Of a stretch of DNA of 36,084 nt, positions 7,585 to 15,466 are shown piece by piece. The translations under genes and the position numbers were made by a program. Each line of letters opens with the position of its first letter. The stretch's first letter is position 1. A model generated the notes under the pieces. It saw only the letters and a list, made by a program, of their open reading frames with translations. It did not search any database and was not told the DNA's origin. Source of the stretch: SW-6-46-9 sp964452185 (GTDB lineage: Bacteria; Patescibacteriota; Minisyncoccia; Phycocordibacterales; SW-6-46-9); contig CAYVKO010000007.1 in the NCBI GenBank assembly GCA_964452185.1, positions 1-36,084 of the forward strand. Reading direction: 5' to 3'.

Positions 7585-7659
7585 TGGTCCTCCCGGCAGG
7601 AATCGAACCCGCATTTGAGGGTTAGAAACCCCCTGTTCTATCCGTTGAACTACGGGAGG
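7585..7659 (-). tRNA. tRNA-Arg (anticodon UCU)
   Basis: Reverse-strand cloverleaf: acceptor CCTCCCG/CGGGAGG, D-stem GTTC/GAAC, anticodon stem GGGGG/CCCTC around TTTCTAA, T-arm GCGGGTTCGATTCCTGC, discriminator A and an encoded CCA at 7585-7587. Anticodon TCT reads AGA and AGG. Two partial copies of its 3' end follow downstream. Confidence 0.96.
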
Positions 7660-7715
7660 AACACAACACACTCTAGAAAGTAGCAAAATTAGCCCGAAAT
7701 TAAAAGATGTTTTGT

Positions 7716-8048
7716 TTAGGACGGATTAGGAATATCGGGCTGCGTATTACGCAAGAGGTCGAATGTGGCTTCCTGTTTTCTGTAATCCGACACTGTCTGA
7801 TTCAACTTTTCTCTGTCAATAGTTATTGATTTCTCGCTTGATGATTGGTCTTCAGCCGCTGTACTAAAAGACCCGGCTTGTACCTGATAAAAGGTCCAGA
7901 GTGAGTATATACTCATCACTGCAAAAATAGCGCAAACTGCCATAAAGAGTATAAACCAGTCACGTTTGCGCTTCCTGGGTTCACCAAACGCTTGGAAGCT
8001 TGGGAGTTTTTTACTTGCTTCACTTGTTTCAAAGCCAAATATATTCAT
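7716..8048 (-). CDS. Membrane-anchored protein, last gene of the pilMNO operon
   Basis: A 110-residue protein with a basic cytosolic N-terminus (EPRKRKRDW), one membrane span at about residues 31-53 (FILFMAVCAIFAVMSIYSLW) and an extracytoplasmic tail rich in Ser, Gln and Glu. It starts 2 bases after the pilO stop, so it is co-transcribed with the pilus inner-membrane genes. By position it could stand in for PilP, but there is no lipobox and no clear PilP similarity, so the name is withheld. Confidence 0.7.
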   Translation of the reverse strand: MNIFGFETSEASKKLPSFQAFGEPRKRKRDWFILFMAVCAIFAVMSIYSLWTFYQVQAGSFSTAAEDQSSSEKSITIDREKLNQTVSDYRKQEATFDLLRNTQPDIPNPS

Positions 8049-8050
8049 AA

Positions 8051-8608
8051 CTATGGAAGTTTACGAACTGACAGTGTTACGATCACACTCCATTCCTGTG
8101 GTGCCGACTCACCAGCAGAAGCCACTTGTTCTAAGTTTACATTCCGGACCACGCTGTCCTTAGGCAAAGATTCAACAAGGCGGACAAAATGGACTATCCG
8201 CTGCCAACTACCGACAGCATTCATATCTAACGTAAGTTCTTCAAATAAGTTATCCGTGTCTTCTTCTGAACTCTCTCCGCCAGACACGGATACATTCGTA
8301 ACTTCAAGCTCCACTTGAGCGTCTTCTGCCAAAGACTCAATGGTTGTAATAAACTCAGCTGTACCGTCAGATGACACAAAGAAAGAATCAAGAGCGTTCC
8401 GAGCAGACGCGGTTTCTGATACGATTCTTCGTAAATCAGCCTCACGCCTACCTTCATTCAGTCGTTGATCAACTTCACTTGAAATTCGCTGCGCTTCAGC
8501 CACTGCGCTATCAAGCATAATGTACAAACCTACATACGCACCCACCAAACACAAGTTGAGTACTATAAGAAAGGTAAGTATTTTTTTGGTGGTGCTTTGT
8601 GGAAACAT
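8051..8608 (-). CDS. pilO: PilO-like type IV pilus inner-membrane protein
   Basis: Expected to pair with PilN in the inner-membrane alignment complex. The 185-residue product has one N-terminal span (residues ~9-31, ILTFLIVLNLCLVGAYVGLYIML), a coiled-coil stretch (AEAQRISSEVDQRLNEGRREADLRRIVSE) and a C-terminal ferredoxin-like region (VELEVTNVSV..., GSWQRIVHFVRLVESLPKDSVVRNVNLEQV) matching PilO architecture. It lies 6 bases downstream of pilN in a tight operon. Sequence similarity to canonical PilO is weak; order and architecture carry the call. Confidence 0.75.
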   Translation of the reverse strand: MFPQSTTKKILTFLIVLNLCLVGAYVGLYIMLDSAVAEAQRISSEVDQRLNEGRREADLRRIVSETASARNALDSFFVSSDGTAEFITTIESLAEDAQVELEVTNVSVSGGESSEEDTDNLFEELTLDMNAVGSWQRIVHFVRLVESLPKDSVVRNVNLEQVASAGESAPQEWSVIVTLSVRKLP

Positions 8609-8614
8609 ATATTT

Positions 8615-9172
8615 TTACTGTTGATTTGGCGGTGAAGCCCTTAATGATAGCGAAAAATCAGTATTCTCTCTAGTGGCTAGAGTTGAAATAGGTAGGTTTA
8701 TATCACTTATCTGAGCATGTTGGCGCATCTGATCGCGAAAAGTCAGCAATCCATCTCTTGTCGCTGCCGTACCGGTAATATCAACTTCATACTCATCAGA
8801 TTCATCATTATAGTTGAGGGCAACATTCCGAACTGACACCAAGTCTGGTTTTGTGCTTGTAATCACCTCCACTACATCAGTGGGGGTAAATTCTTGATCT
8901 GTTGCAGCCTGTTCAAGTTTTTCATTCGCCTGTTGAATCGCCCTTTCAACATCACTTTCCTCCTCAGCTTCAGTTGTAGTTCCTGCAGTTATATTATTCA
9001 ACTGAGATTGTGTTGACTGACGTCGAATTTCAGTAAGCACAAATGACGGCACCAAAAGAAGGGTTGCTACTATTAGAGCTATAGCCAACATCCCCAGACC
9101 ACTGGATATAAGCCGAATCTTATATTCGCTTAACAACCCTTCGTGATGTGCTTTTGGTAGTAGGTTGGCCAT
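8615..9172 (-). CDS. pilN: PilN-like type IV pilus inner-membrane protein
   Basis: Short cytosolic N-terminus beginning MANLLPKAHHEG (the conserved N(L/F)LP start by which PilN docks onto PilM), one span at residues ~25-48, a coiled-coil segment (EEESDVERAIQQANEKLEQAA) and a C-terminal alpha/beta domain with a repeated VRNVALNY...ITGTAATRDGLLTFRDQM pattern typical of PilN. The 185-residue length is normal. It sits between pilM and pilO with only a few bases on either side. Confidence 0.82.
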   Translation of the reverse strand: MANLLPKAHHEGLLSEYKIRLISSGLGMLAIALIVATLLLVPSFVLTEIRRQSTQSQLNNITAGTTTEAEEESDVERAIQQANEKLEQAATDQEFTPTDVVEVITSTKPDLVSVRNVALNYNDESDEYEVDITGTAATRDGLLTFRDQMRQHAQISDINLPISTLATRENTDFSLSLRASPPNQQ

Positions 9173-9175
9173 AAA

Positions 9176-10258
9176 TTATACTTCTTTACTAAGTGCTAGC
9201 CCGATAGCAGATGTGTACGTAAGTGAGTGTGAGAAATCAATCTCAGGAACGTACGTATTAATATCAAACGCATTCTGCCATACATTCCCGATCGACACGG
9301 ATATGTCAAGATTCTCTGCAATGTAATCATCCAGTCCGGGAACGCTGGCATTACCACCCACCAGAATGAGCTTGGATACATCGTCGGTTTGGTAGCCGAC
9401 CTCATCAGAGTGTGCATGCCAAAACCGAAACCTACGTTGCGCTTCGTCCACAAAAACCGAACCGGCTTCGCTTAAAGCCTCGAACCGATCGGCTGACTGG
9501 GCGTTCCTGGTAAAGCCTTTTTCCTGCTTGATCTCCTCTGCCTCTTCCCAAGATACATCTAAGCTTTTCTTTACCGCTTCTGTCAGTTGATCTCCGCCAG
9601 CCTGCAACGTGTGAGCATGTTTTACTGTCTGCCCATCAACAATGCTGATACCGGTTCTTGTCTTACCTATATCCATAATCATCACAACGGACTCGTTGTC
9701 GTGTGGAACAACTGACTTACGAATAGTCTGTGCCTCGATCTCAAAAGACAGCGGTACAAGGTCTGCTTCTGCACACATGTGCAAATACCTCGCAACCAAA
9801 TCGGCCGGAAGCACTGACACAGTTACAAACTTAACGCCGTTATCTTTTGTGTGGGTAACATCAAAATCAAATACTGCATTTTCCTGAGAAACCGGCACTT
9901 GCTCCGTCAGTCGTAAAGATATAGCTTCACGCAACCGAGAACGTTCTACGTCCGGAACTTTAATATTAAAAATATACCCGTTCTCTTCTGGTATCGATAA
10001 ACGTACATACTTAAGATCAAATCGCTCCTGGAGCTCCTTTAGTTCTTTACTGACAGCATCCGGATCTTTGAGTTGGCCGTCTACAACCGCCCCTTCAGGA
10101 ACTGTTTCTTTACCAATCTCCTGCGGGTAGTTATTTCGGTCAAGCTTGACCAACTTTACTGAGTGGTCAGATAAGTTAATTCCAACACCACGAAACATAA
10201 GAAATTCAGGAACTTGTGGTGTCAGTGTTTTTTGAACCTGATGCAAAAACCTACTCAT
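9176..10258 (-). CDS. pilM: PilM, actin-like cytoplasmic pilus assembly ATPase-fold protein
   Basis: 360 residues with the actin/FtsA-like nucleotide-binding fold: GVGINLSDHSVKLVKL near the start (phosphate-1 loop), SVVMIMDIGKTRTGISIVDG at residues ~188-207 (phosphate-2 loop) and SKLILVGGNASVPGLDDYI at about 295-313 (adenosine motif). PilM binds the N-terminal tail of PilN and links the pilus base to the assembly motor. First gene of pilM-pilN-pilO-unknown. A -10 box (TATACT) lies 10 bases before the ATG. Confidence 0.9.
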   Translation of the reverse strand: MSRFLHQVQKTLTPQVPEFLMFRGVGINLSDHSVKLVKLDRNNYPQEIGKETVPEGAVVDGQLKDPDAVSKELKELQERFDLKYVRLSIPEENGYIFNIKVPDVERSRLREAISLRLTEQVPVSQENAVFDFDVTHTKDNGVKFVTVSVLPADLVARYLHMCAEADLVPLSFEIEAQTIRKSVVPHDNESVVMIMDIGKTRTGISIVDGQTVKHAHTLQAGGDQLTEAVKKSLDVSWEEAEEIKQEKGFTRNAQSADRFEALSEAGSVFVDEAQRRFRFWHAHSDEVGYQTDDVSKLILVGGNASVPGLDDYIAENLDISVSIGNVWQNAFDINTYVPEIDFSHSLTYTSAIGLALSKEV

Positions 10259-10268
10259 TCTATTATTC

Positions 10269-10274
10269 AGTATA
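10269..10274 (-). promoter_or_regulatory. -10 box of the pilMNO operon
   Basis: TATACT on the reverse strand, 10 bases before the pilM ATG. The downstream sequence (GAATAATA) matches that after the ruvA -10 box. With a normal 6-8 base spacing the mRNA would start within a few bases of the ATG. Confidence 0.5.
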
Positions 10275-10308
10275 GCGCAAAAGTTACCCTGCTGACCAAA
10301 AATACTTT

Positions 10309-10635
10309 TTATTTTACGACCGATCCGTCAGCGACCTCAGAATTCGGAGTTACCAAAGAGAAATCTTCTTCACCTCGAGCAGCCAAAATCATCCCTTGAC
10401 TTTCATATCCAAACATTTCTTTTGGTTCCATATTAGCCACAACAACCACCTGGGTATCTACAAGCTCATCTGTGTCCTCTATCATATTGCGAATTCCGGC
10501 AATAATTTGGCGCTCTTCTTCACCTAATGATACTGACAAAAGTAATAGTTTGTCTGCATCCTCAATAACCGAAACTTCCTGAATAGTGCCTATTCGCAAA
10601 TCAAGTTGTGTAAAGTCGTCAAAAGAAATTGTCAT
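10309..10635 (-). CDS. Stand-alone tRNA-binding protein (Trbp111 / MetRS C-domain family)
   Basis: 108 residues forming one OB-fold tRNA-binding domain like the C-terminal domain of bacterial methionyl-tRNA synthetase, CsaA and Trbp111. It has the family pattern: FTQLDLRIGTIQEVSVIEDADKLLLLSVSLGEEERQIIAGI, then TQVVVVANMEPKEMFGYESQGMILAA. No synthetase domain is attached. It probably binds tRNA as a homodimer and may help a MetRS that lacks its own domain. Lies between ddl and pilM on the same strand. Confidence 0.88.
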   Translation of the reverse strand: MTISFDDFTQLDLRIGTIQEVSVIEDADKLLLLSVSLGEEERQIIAGIRNMIEDTDELVDTQVVVVANMEPKEMFGYESQGMILAARGEEDFSLVTPNSEVADGSVVK

Positions 10636-10684
10636 AGGTATTTGTAAGGTAATTTATTAATAATCTCACGCTGAAGCAAATACT

Positions 10685-11932
10685 TTACTCTTCAGCATTT
10701 TTGTCATCATCTCCCACCTCTTCATGACCGGCTTCTTTACCACCTAACTTTCCATCACCCGCGTGTTCAAGTATAGGTGAGTCAAATGTGTAAGAAATTT
10801 CTTGCTTGCGATCATGGCGAGCTTTTGCGTTTCGGACAAGACTCCGCAATAAGTCTGTAAACGAAACACCGCTTTCTTCCCACAAATGCTTGTACAGCGT
10901 TCCGGGCATTGTGTTTATTTCGTTGGCAAAGATCTTATCAGTGTCTCGGTCTAGCAAGAAATCAACACGAGCAATACCGGAAAGCTCAAACTGAGTAAAG
11001 ATTTCTTTGGCAAGCTGAACAACTTCCTTGGCAGTCGCATCATCAATATCAGCTGGAATGATTGTTTTCTTGTCTGCCCCACCAATCTGTGCCCCACCAT
11101 CACTAATATACTTGTCCGTATAAGAGAAGAAGTCGTCCTCAAAACGAGACTCCTGTATTAAACTCGCCTCCGGAGCTTGATCGCCCCGAAGTGCAACGGT
11201 TAAGTCAGCTACGTTTTCAACCCCTTCTTCAACCACCACCTTGGAGTCATAACTAAAGGCAGTATTAATAGCAAACTCCAGTTCATCCAAATTTGAAACA
11301 CGAGTAATACCAATTGAAGATCCGGCTCGAGCCGGCTTTACAAAAAGCGGCGCTGAGAAATGTTGCAAATCATTGAGTACTTTTCCTTTGTATTCCTCCC
11401 ACTCATTACTGGTGATGTAAATAAAGTCGGTAGTTGGAATATCAAACTGCCGATACAAGAGTTTGGTGCGAGCCTTATCCATGGCCACAACACTCGATCC
11501 GAGATCACAACCAACGTACGGAATGTCAGCTGTATCAAAAAGGCCGTGCAATGCACCGTCTTCTCCGTGCGGTCCATGGAAACACGGAAAAGCAAGCTTC
11601 ACATCGACAGTAGTAATAGAAAACATCCCTTCCGTTACAAATCGGAGTTTGCCCGAGAGCTGACTAACGGCTAAGTCATACTCAGGCAGGCTAGCTAAGG
11701 TTTCTTCTAGGTTGTCTTCAAAAAAATCAACACGGGCAAGAGTTGTGCTTCCCGGATCGTCGGTATCTTCCCCCAAGAAAAATCGTCCGTCTTTGGCAAC
11801 GTACACCGGAACAACCGAAAACCCCATCTCTCGAAGCCCGCGTATAACTCTACAAGCAGTGATGATGGAAACATCATGTTCTGGGCTACGTGCTCCAAAG
11901 AAAACTCCGATTGTTGTTTTGTTGGACATCAT
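10685..11932 (-). CDS. ddl: D-alanine-D-alanine ligase
   Basis: ATP-grasp ligase making the D-Ala-D-Ala dipeptide for peptidoglycan. N-terminal GVFFGARSPEHDVSIITA is the family's FGGxSxEHxVS motif, followed by CFHGPHGEDGALHGLFDTADIPYVG, the ATP-grasp core FVKPARAGSSIGITRV and the Mg-binding ARVDFLLDRDT...FANEINTMPGT. The ~370-residue core carries an acidic, probably disordered tail of about 40 residues (GDGKLGGKEAGHEEVGDDDKNAEE), which is unusual. Two adjacent ATG codons could be the start. Its product joins the MurF substrate made by the gene at 12444. Confidence 0.95.
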   Translation of the reverse strand: MMSNKTTIGVFFGARSPEHDVSIITACRVIRGLREMGFSVVPVYVAKDGRFFLGEDTDDPGSTTLARVDFFEDNLEETLASLPEYDLAVSQLSGKLRFVTEGMFSITTVDVKLAFPCFHGPHGEDGALHGLFDTADIPYVGCDLGSSVVAMDKARTKLLYRQFDIPTTDFIYITSNEWEEYKGKVLNDLQHFSAPLFVKPARAGSSIGITRVSNLDELEFAINTAFSYDSKVVVEEGVENVADLTVALRGDQAPEASLIQESRFEDDFFSYTDKYISDGGAQIGGADKKTIIPADIDDATAKEVVQLAKEIFTQFELSGIARVDFLLDRDTDKIFANEINTMPGTLYKHLWEESGVSFTDLLRSLVRNAKARHDRKQEISYTFDSPILEHAGDGKLGGKEAGHEEVGDDDKNAEE

Positions 11933-12011
11933 GTAGTTTTTTAGTGTATCAAATAAAGAACCTAGCTACACCTAAATAATATAGATATAGCCAGGCTAAT
12001 AATAAGCTGGA

Positions 12012-12353
12012 TTAAACTTTTGTAAGATAAGAGTACTTATCCCAGTCACCGTCCGGATACGGTTCGATACCTAAATTGGCAAGCAAAAAGACTTTTTCCT
12101 CTCCTTCTTCCTTGCCGCTGAGTATCTCCGCTTTTACACACCAGACAGACTCTCCCTTGGAAGAATCCTCTCTTTTAAACGGCTCTTCTAAAACACGTAT
12201 TTTCTCTAGGCATTTATGCCAGTAGTGTTGGCGGTAAACTTCATCCGGTTGGAGATCTTCTCGAGAGCGCACGTGCAACCAACCATAATCAGGCTGAGAA
12301 GATGCACGGACGTTTCCGCGTGACTTAAAAGTTCTTTGACTCTTTTGTTTCAT
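12012..12353 (-). CDS. Small unknown protein with a strong Shine-Dalgarno site
   Basis: 113 residues, not recognised. Basic N-terminus (MKQKSQRTFKSRGNVRASS) followed by a compact region with several aromatic residues (DYGWLHVRSREDLQPDEVYRQHYWHKCLEKI) and a C-terminus EPYPDGDWDKYSYLTKV. No membrane span or signal peptide. The ATG at 12353 is chosen because AGGAGG lies 5 bases upstream; a GTG two codons earlier would overlap that site. It stands alone between ddl and murF. Confidence 0.65.
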   Translation of the reverse strand: MKQKSQRTFKSRGNVRASSQPDYGWLHVRSREDLQPDEVYRQHYWHKCLEKIRVLEEPFKREDSSKGESVWCVKAEILSGKEEGEEKVFLLANLGIEPYPDGDWDKYSYLTKV

Positions 12354-12358
12354 AACCA

Positions 12359-12364
12359 CCTCCT
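12359..12364 (-). promoter_or_regulatory. Ribosome binding site AGGAGG
   Basis: The clearest Shine-Dalgarno sequence seen in the window, 5 bases before the ATG at 12353. It stands out because many other first genes here lack one and appear leaderless. Confidence 0.75.
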
Positions 12365-12443
12365 GGTAGTTTGTGAATCCTTCGAATGTAACAACTTCTG
12401 TATATAAGACTGTATTAATTTGAAGTACGTGTCAAGTAGTTAC

Positions 12444-13922
12444 CTACTGATAATTTTCCGGCCAGTCGTTTTGGAAAAGCAGTACGTCACCGGATTTTGT
12501 AACATCTGATATTTGTTGATGCATTTCTTGGGGGCTCTCAAACGTGATAAGCTCTCCTGAGAAGCCGGCCGCCGACAAACCTTCTTGTATCCAATCAGTT
12601 ACGCTGGTTTCCACAAGCACAACAACATCGACTGTTTTTGCTAAATGTTCGCCGATAGATTTATGAACCGCCTTAGCCTCACTTCCCATCTCCACCAGTC
12701 CCGGAGTTACATAAATGGTTCGCCGATCAGCGAAGTTTTCTAAAACATCAATAGCCGCATGAGCTCCGTCGGGGTTTCCGTTGTAACTATCATCGATCAC
12801 GAGTATGCCCGAATGCGTACGCTGGATCGGCTGTAGTCGGTGATCCGCAGGAGTTATCTTGTGAGCTTTTTTTAGTACCTCTTTCGCTTCTAAGCCAGTT
12901 GTTTCACCAACAAGAACTCCGGCCATGACGTTTCCTACGATGTAGTTACCAAGATGAGGGATCTTCACGTAACCAAGCTCTTCCCCTTCTTCATAAAGCC
13001 GGAAAGAGATACCGGTACCGTCTTGGTGGAAACGCTTATCCTTGACCTGATATTTAGTACGGTGAGCATTTTCTGATGAATAGAAAGATACGTCTCGATC
13101 ATCCGCAAAATCTTTGTAATGATTCATCACTGTTTGATCATCTGCATTAAGGATCACTTCAGTGTCTTCACTCGTAGCTGTTACGATCTCAAACTTTGCT
13201 TGAATAGTATTCTTTAAAGATCCAAATCGCTCAAGATGAGCTTCGTTAATACCTGTAAGTATACTGATGTTCGGCTGAACGATTTTGCACAATTCTTGAA
13301 TGTCTCCGCGATGATATGCTCCCATCTCAACAATAAACACGTCGGTGTCGTTTGTAATGTCAGACAGTATTGTTCTGGCAATGGCCACTGGCGTATTGTG
13401 ACTTTCTTGTGTTGCAATCACAGAAAGCCTACCCGACAACATCGTATCGAGAGTTTGTTTCATTGTGGTTTTACCGTAGCTTCCCGTGATAGCTACAACA
13501 TCAAGGTCTTCGCCATAGGCTGCCAAACGTTGTCGGGCTCGGTGTATCACGAAACGACGTACAACACGATCCAAAGGTCGAATTAAGAGAGTAGCTGTCG
13601 CCAACAGAAGAAAAAACAGTTGATGAACGGTGGTTAACAAAATAACGCCTGTAGCCACACCCAAGGCTGTTCCAGGCCAGGAAGGAAGATGGGTGCTAAC
13701 CAAGGAGCTAACCCCCCAACCGAATCCAACTGAAACAATAAAACCTACAAGTACTGCTAGAGATACTACAAGCGTAAGTTTCTTGGTCCATGTAACATGG
13801 TTGCGTAGCTCTTGTGGCGATGAAAAAACATCTCGCCATCCAACCCTTAAAACACGAGTAACATTAAAATTCTCAAGTTGTAAGAGGTAAATGTGATAAA
13901 GCGGGGCTTTGAATATATTCAT
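12444..13922 (-). CDS. murF: MurF-type ligase with a membrane-embedded N-terminus
   Basis: Adds D-Ala-D-Ala to the UDP-MurNAc peptide. The Mur ligase core begins at residue ~142 with AITGSYGKTTMKQTL (P-loop), then ESHNTPVAIARTIL, FIVEMGAYHRGDI, ILTGINEAHLERFGS and the C-terminal-domain DDSYNGNPDGAHAAI signature of MurF. The usual N-terminal UDP-binding domain is missing. In its place the first ~130 residues hold three or more hydrophobic spans (LTLVVSLAVLVGFIVSVGFGW; ALGVATGVILLTTVHQLFFLLLATATLLI). The ATG overlaps the stop of the alpha/beta hydrolase upstream, giving a ruvX - hydrolase - murF unit. Confidence 0.87.
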   Translation of the reverse strand: MNIFKAPLYHIYLLQLENFNVTRVLRVGWRDVFSSPQELRNHVTWTKKLTLVVSLAVLVGFIVSVGFGWGVSSLVSTHLPSWPGTALGVATGVILLTTVHQLFFLLLATATLLIRPLDRVVRRFVIHRARQRLAAYGEDLDVVAITGSYGKTTMKQTLDTMLSGRLSVIATQESHNTPVAIARTILSDITNDTDVFIVEMGAYHRGDIQELCKIVQPNISILTGINEAHLERFGSLKNTIQAKFEIVTATSEDTEVILNADDQTVMNHYKDFADDRDVSFYSSENAHRTKYQVKDKRFHQDGTGISFRLYEEGEELGYVKIPHLGNYIVGNVMAGVLVGETTGLEAKEVLKKAHKITPADHRLQPIQRTHSGILVIDDSYNGNPDGAHAAIDVLENFADRRTIYVTPGLVEMGSEAKAVHKSIGEHLAKTVDVVVLVETSVTDWIQEGLSAAGFSGELITFESPQEMHQQISDVTKSGDVLLFQNDWPENYQ

Positions 13923-14677
13923 TATTTAAGTGTATCGTTAAACTCAGTAAGTTCTTTGATGAATGCTTGCGGAGCATCGGCAAAAACATAATGGCTGCCG
14001 TCTATCACGGACAAGGTTGCGTGTTCAATATTACCAGCGATCTCCCTACCCTCAGAAAGTGGCGTATCAGCATCCTTGCTTCCCCAGATTACATGAGTTG
14101 GTACATTTATCTGCGGTAGCTTGTTTGTTTGGCCTTCTCGCAAAACAGTGCGCATTGTCTGTTTTAGGTTTTCATCTGCCGGCGGACGATCAGCTCCTAT
14201 AAGACCATACAAGGAGTTGCGCAAGGATTGTAACCCCGGAAGTCGAAATAGCGGTGAAAGCATATGACCGATATAAGATAACAGTTTCGGCTTTCGATCA
14301 CGCACTACCGCCGCATCAACCAAGACCAGCCCAGTAAGCCATTCTGGCTTTTGGGCTGCTAAATGAGCAGCAATCTGTCCGCCAAAAGAATGACCAACTA
14401 TCACAACCGAAGGCAGTTCCAGTCTGTCTATAAGTTTTTCTAACACCTGGCTATAGTCAGTTGTATCCCATAAGGTACTAAGATCCTGCGACCCTCCAAA
14501 CCCAGGAAGATCAACAGCTATAGTTGTGTACGGAAGCGTCCTGGTTACATACGACCACACAGACTTACTAGCTGCCCAACCATGGATGAATACCCAAGCA
14601 GTCTCGGTGTTACGGTGACGTACTTCTATAGAAATATCGCAATTATCGACTGTGACTGTTTTTGTTATCTTCTTCAT
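13922..14677 (-). CDS. Alpha/beta-fold hydrolase
   Basis: 251 residues with a complete catalytic set: oxyanion region FIHGWAAS, nucleophile elbow VGHSFGGQ, acid in VIWGSKDADTP, and the final histidine in DGSHYVFADAP. The cap region (residues ~125-185) is short and hydrophobic. Substrate unknown; ester or lactone hydrolysis is typical of the family. Translationally coupled to murF (TAATG overlap) and 2 bases after ruvX, so a role in cell-envelope metabolism is possible but only inferred from position. Confidence 0.87.
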   Translation of the reverse strand: MKKITKTVTVDNCDISIEVRHRNTETAWVFIHGWAASKSVWSYVTRTLPYTTIAVDLPGFGGSQDLSTLWDTTDYSQVLEKLIDRLELPSVVIVGHSFGGQIAAHLAAQKPEWLTGLVLVDAAVVRDRKPKLLSYIGHMLSPLFRLPGLQSLRNSLYGLIGADRPPADENLKQTMRTVLREGQTNKLPQINVPTHVIWGSKDADTPLSEGREIAGNIEHATLSVIDGSHYVFADAPQAFIKELTEFNDTLK

Positions 14678-14679
14678 AA

Positions 14680-15054
14680 CTATTTGTCTAGGTATCGTTG
14701 CAAAATTATTGCTGCTGCCGACCCATCAACATGATCAGGCGCATCCGGTTGACGACGAGCCTGAACTGAGGTCATAAACTCTGGTGCAAAATCAACTTCA
14801 GCCTCAACTGAATCCGCTAGTTTGTCAGTAAATTTTCTAATATGCTTCATTACCTCATTATCCTCACCAGCAAAGTCAGTCGATTCACCGACAACAACAG
14901 TTTTAACGTTTCGTTCTTCACAGGCACTAACAATTTCCTCAAGTGCATTATCGTCATTCTTAACAATTGTAAGTGGTGTGGCTGTGCGGGTTTCTTCATC
15001 AGCCACAGCAAGCCCAATACGCTTGGTGCCGTAGTCTATTCCTAAAAGCTTCAT
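14680..15054 (-). CDS. ruvX: RuvX/YqgF, RNase H-fold nuclease (Holliday junction resolvase-like / 16S rRNA maturation)
   Basis: 124 residues in the YqgF family: LLGIDYGTKRIGLAVADEE at the N-terminus with the first catalytic Asp, TVVVGES in the middle, DFAPEFMTSVQARR and the closing VDGSAAAIILQRYLD with the last acidic residue. An in-frame start 10 codons earlier exists, but the family begins at MKLLGIDYG, so 15054 is used. In known bacteria the family processes the 5' end of 16S rRNA. First gene of the ruvX - hydrolase - murF cluster. Confidence 0.93.
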   Translation of the reverse strand: MKLLGIDYGTKRIGLAVADEETRTATPLTIVKNDDNALEEIVSACEERNVKTVVVGESTDFAGEDNEVMKHIRKFTDKLADSVEAEVDFAPEFMTSVQARRQPDAPDHVDGSAAAIILQRYLDK

Positions 15055-15092
15055 TGCTTTCAGGTTAGCACGAAACTGGCCCAACAGTCAGC

Positions 15093-15121
15093 TTGCGAAT
15101 TAACCTCATGGCGAGTATTAT
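15093..15121 (+). promoter_or_regulatory. Probable promoter of tRNA-Ser
   Basis: TTGCGA (15093-15098) and TATTAT (15116-15121) are separated by 17 bases and lie 18 bases before the tRNA. Confidence 0.55.
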
Positions 15122-15139
15122 TTTATTGCTGAAACATAC

Positions 15140-15226
15140 GGCGGGGTGGCAGAGTCTGGTTGATTGCACCGGTCTTGAAAACCGGCGTACCGAGAGGTAC
15201 CGGGGGTTCAAATCCCTCCCCCGCCG
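15140..15226 (+). tRNA. tRNA-Ser (anticodon UGA)
   Basis: Class II tRNA: acceptor GGCGGGG/CCCCGCC, anticodon stem CCGGT/ACCGG around CTTGAAA, long variable arm (GTACC-GAGA-GGTAC), T-arm GGGGGTTCAAATCCCTC and discriminator G as expected for serine. CCA is not encoded (CAT follows). Anticodon TGA reads UCA and neighbouring serine codons. Confidence 0.96.
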
Positions 15227-15227
15227 C

Positions 15228-15408
15228 ATTACTAAAACTTAAAGTTTATGTTTACCACGAATTCTTAGTTTTTAATACGGTGGGATTTGAACCTTCTGTT
15301 TCCGTGTTGGAAAGCAGTGAGCAAAGCGAACGTTGAAAACCGAGGGTTTTCAAAGTTGAAGGGGTGGAAACAGAAGTTGTGTTTATGTGAAATTCCCTCC
15401 CCCGCCGC
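15228..15408 (+). repeat. tRNA-3'-end element downstream of tRNA-Ser
   Basis: Ends with a copy of the tRNA 3' end: TCCCTCCCCCGCCGC at 15394-15408 is identical to 15213-15227, 181 bases apart. Inside are an inverted copy of the T-arm (GGTGGGATTTGAACC, 15279-15293, 14 of 15 bases complementary to 15205-15219), a long inverted repeat (CTTCTGTTTCC 15293-15303 with GGAAACAGAAG 15366-15376) and a nested 9-bp hairpin (TTGAAAACC-GAG-GGTTTTCAA, 15333-15353). No protein gene is credible here. Confidence 0.82.
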
Positions 15409-15466
15409 CAAACTTTGAGGCTTATACACAAATGAATACTTTCAGGTGATAGAATATATAATAGAT

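Noticed and set aside
7270..7605. CRISPR array, because of repeated 15-19-base units
   Set aside because: The units are tRNA 3'-end copies with unequal spacing (127 and 190 bases), and no cas genes are nearby.
7266..7686. Overlapping open frames across tRNA-Arg(UCU) and its elements
   Set aside because: They run through the tRNA and the repeats, share no family pattern, and change frame with each repeat; such frames are common artefacts over tRNAs.
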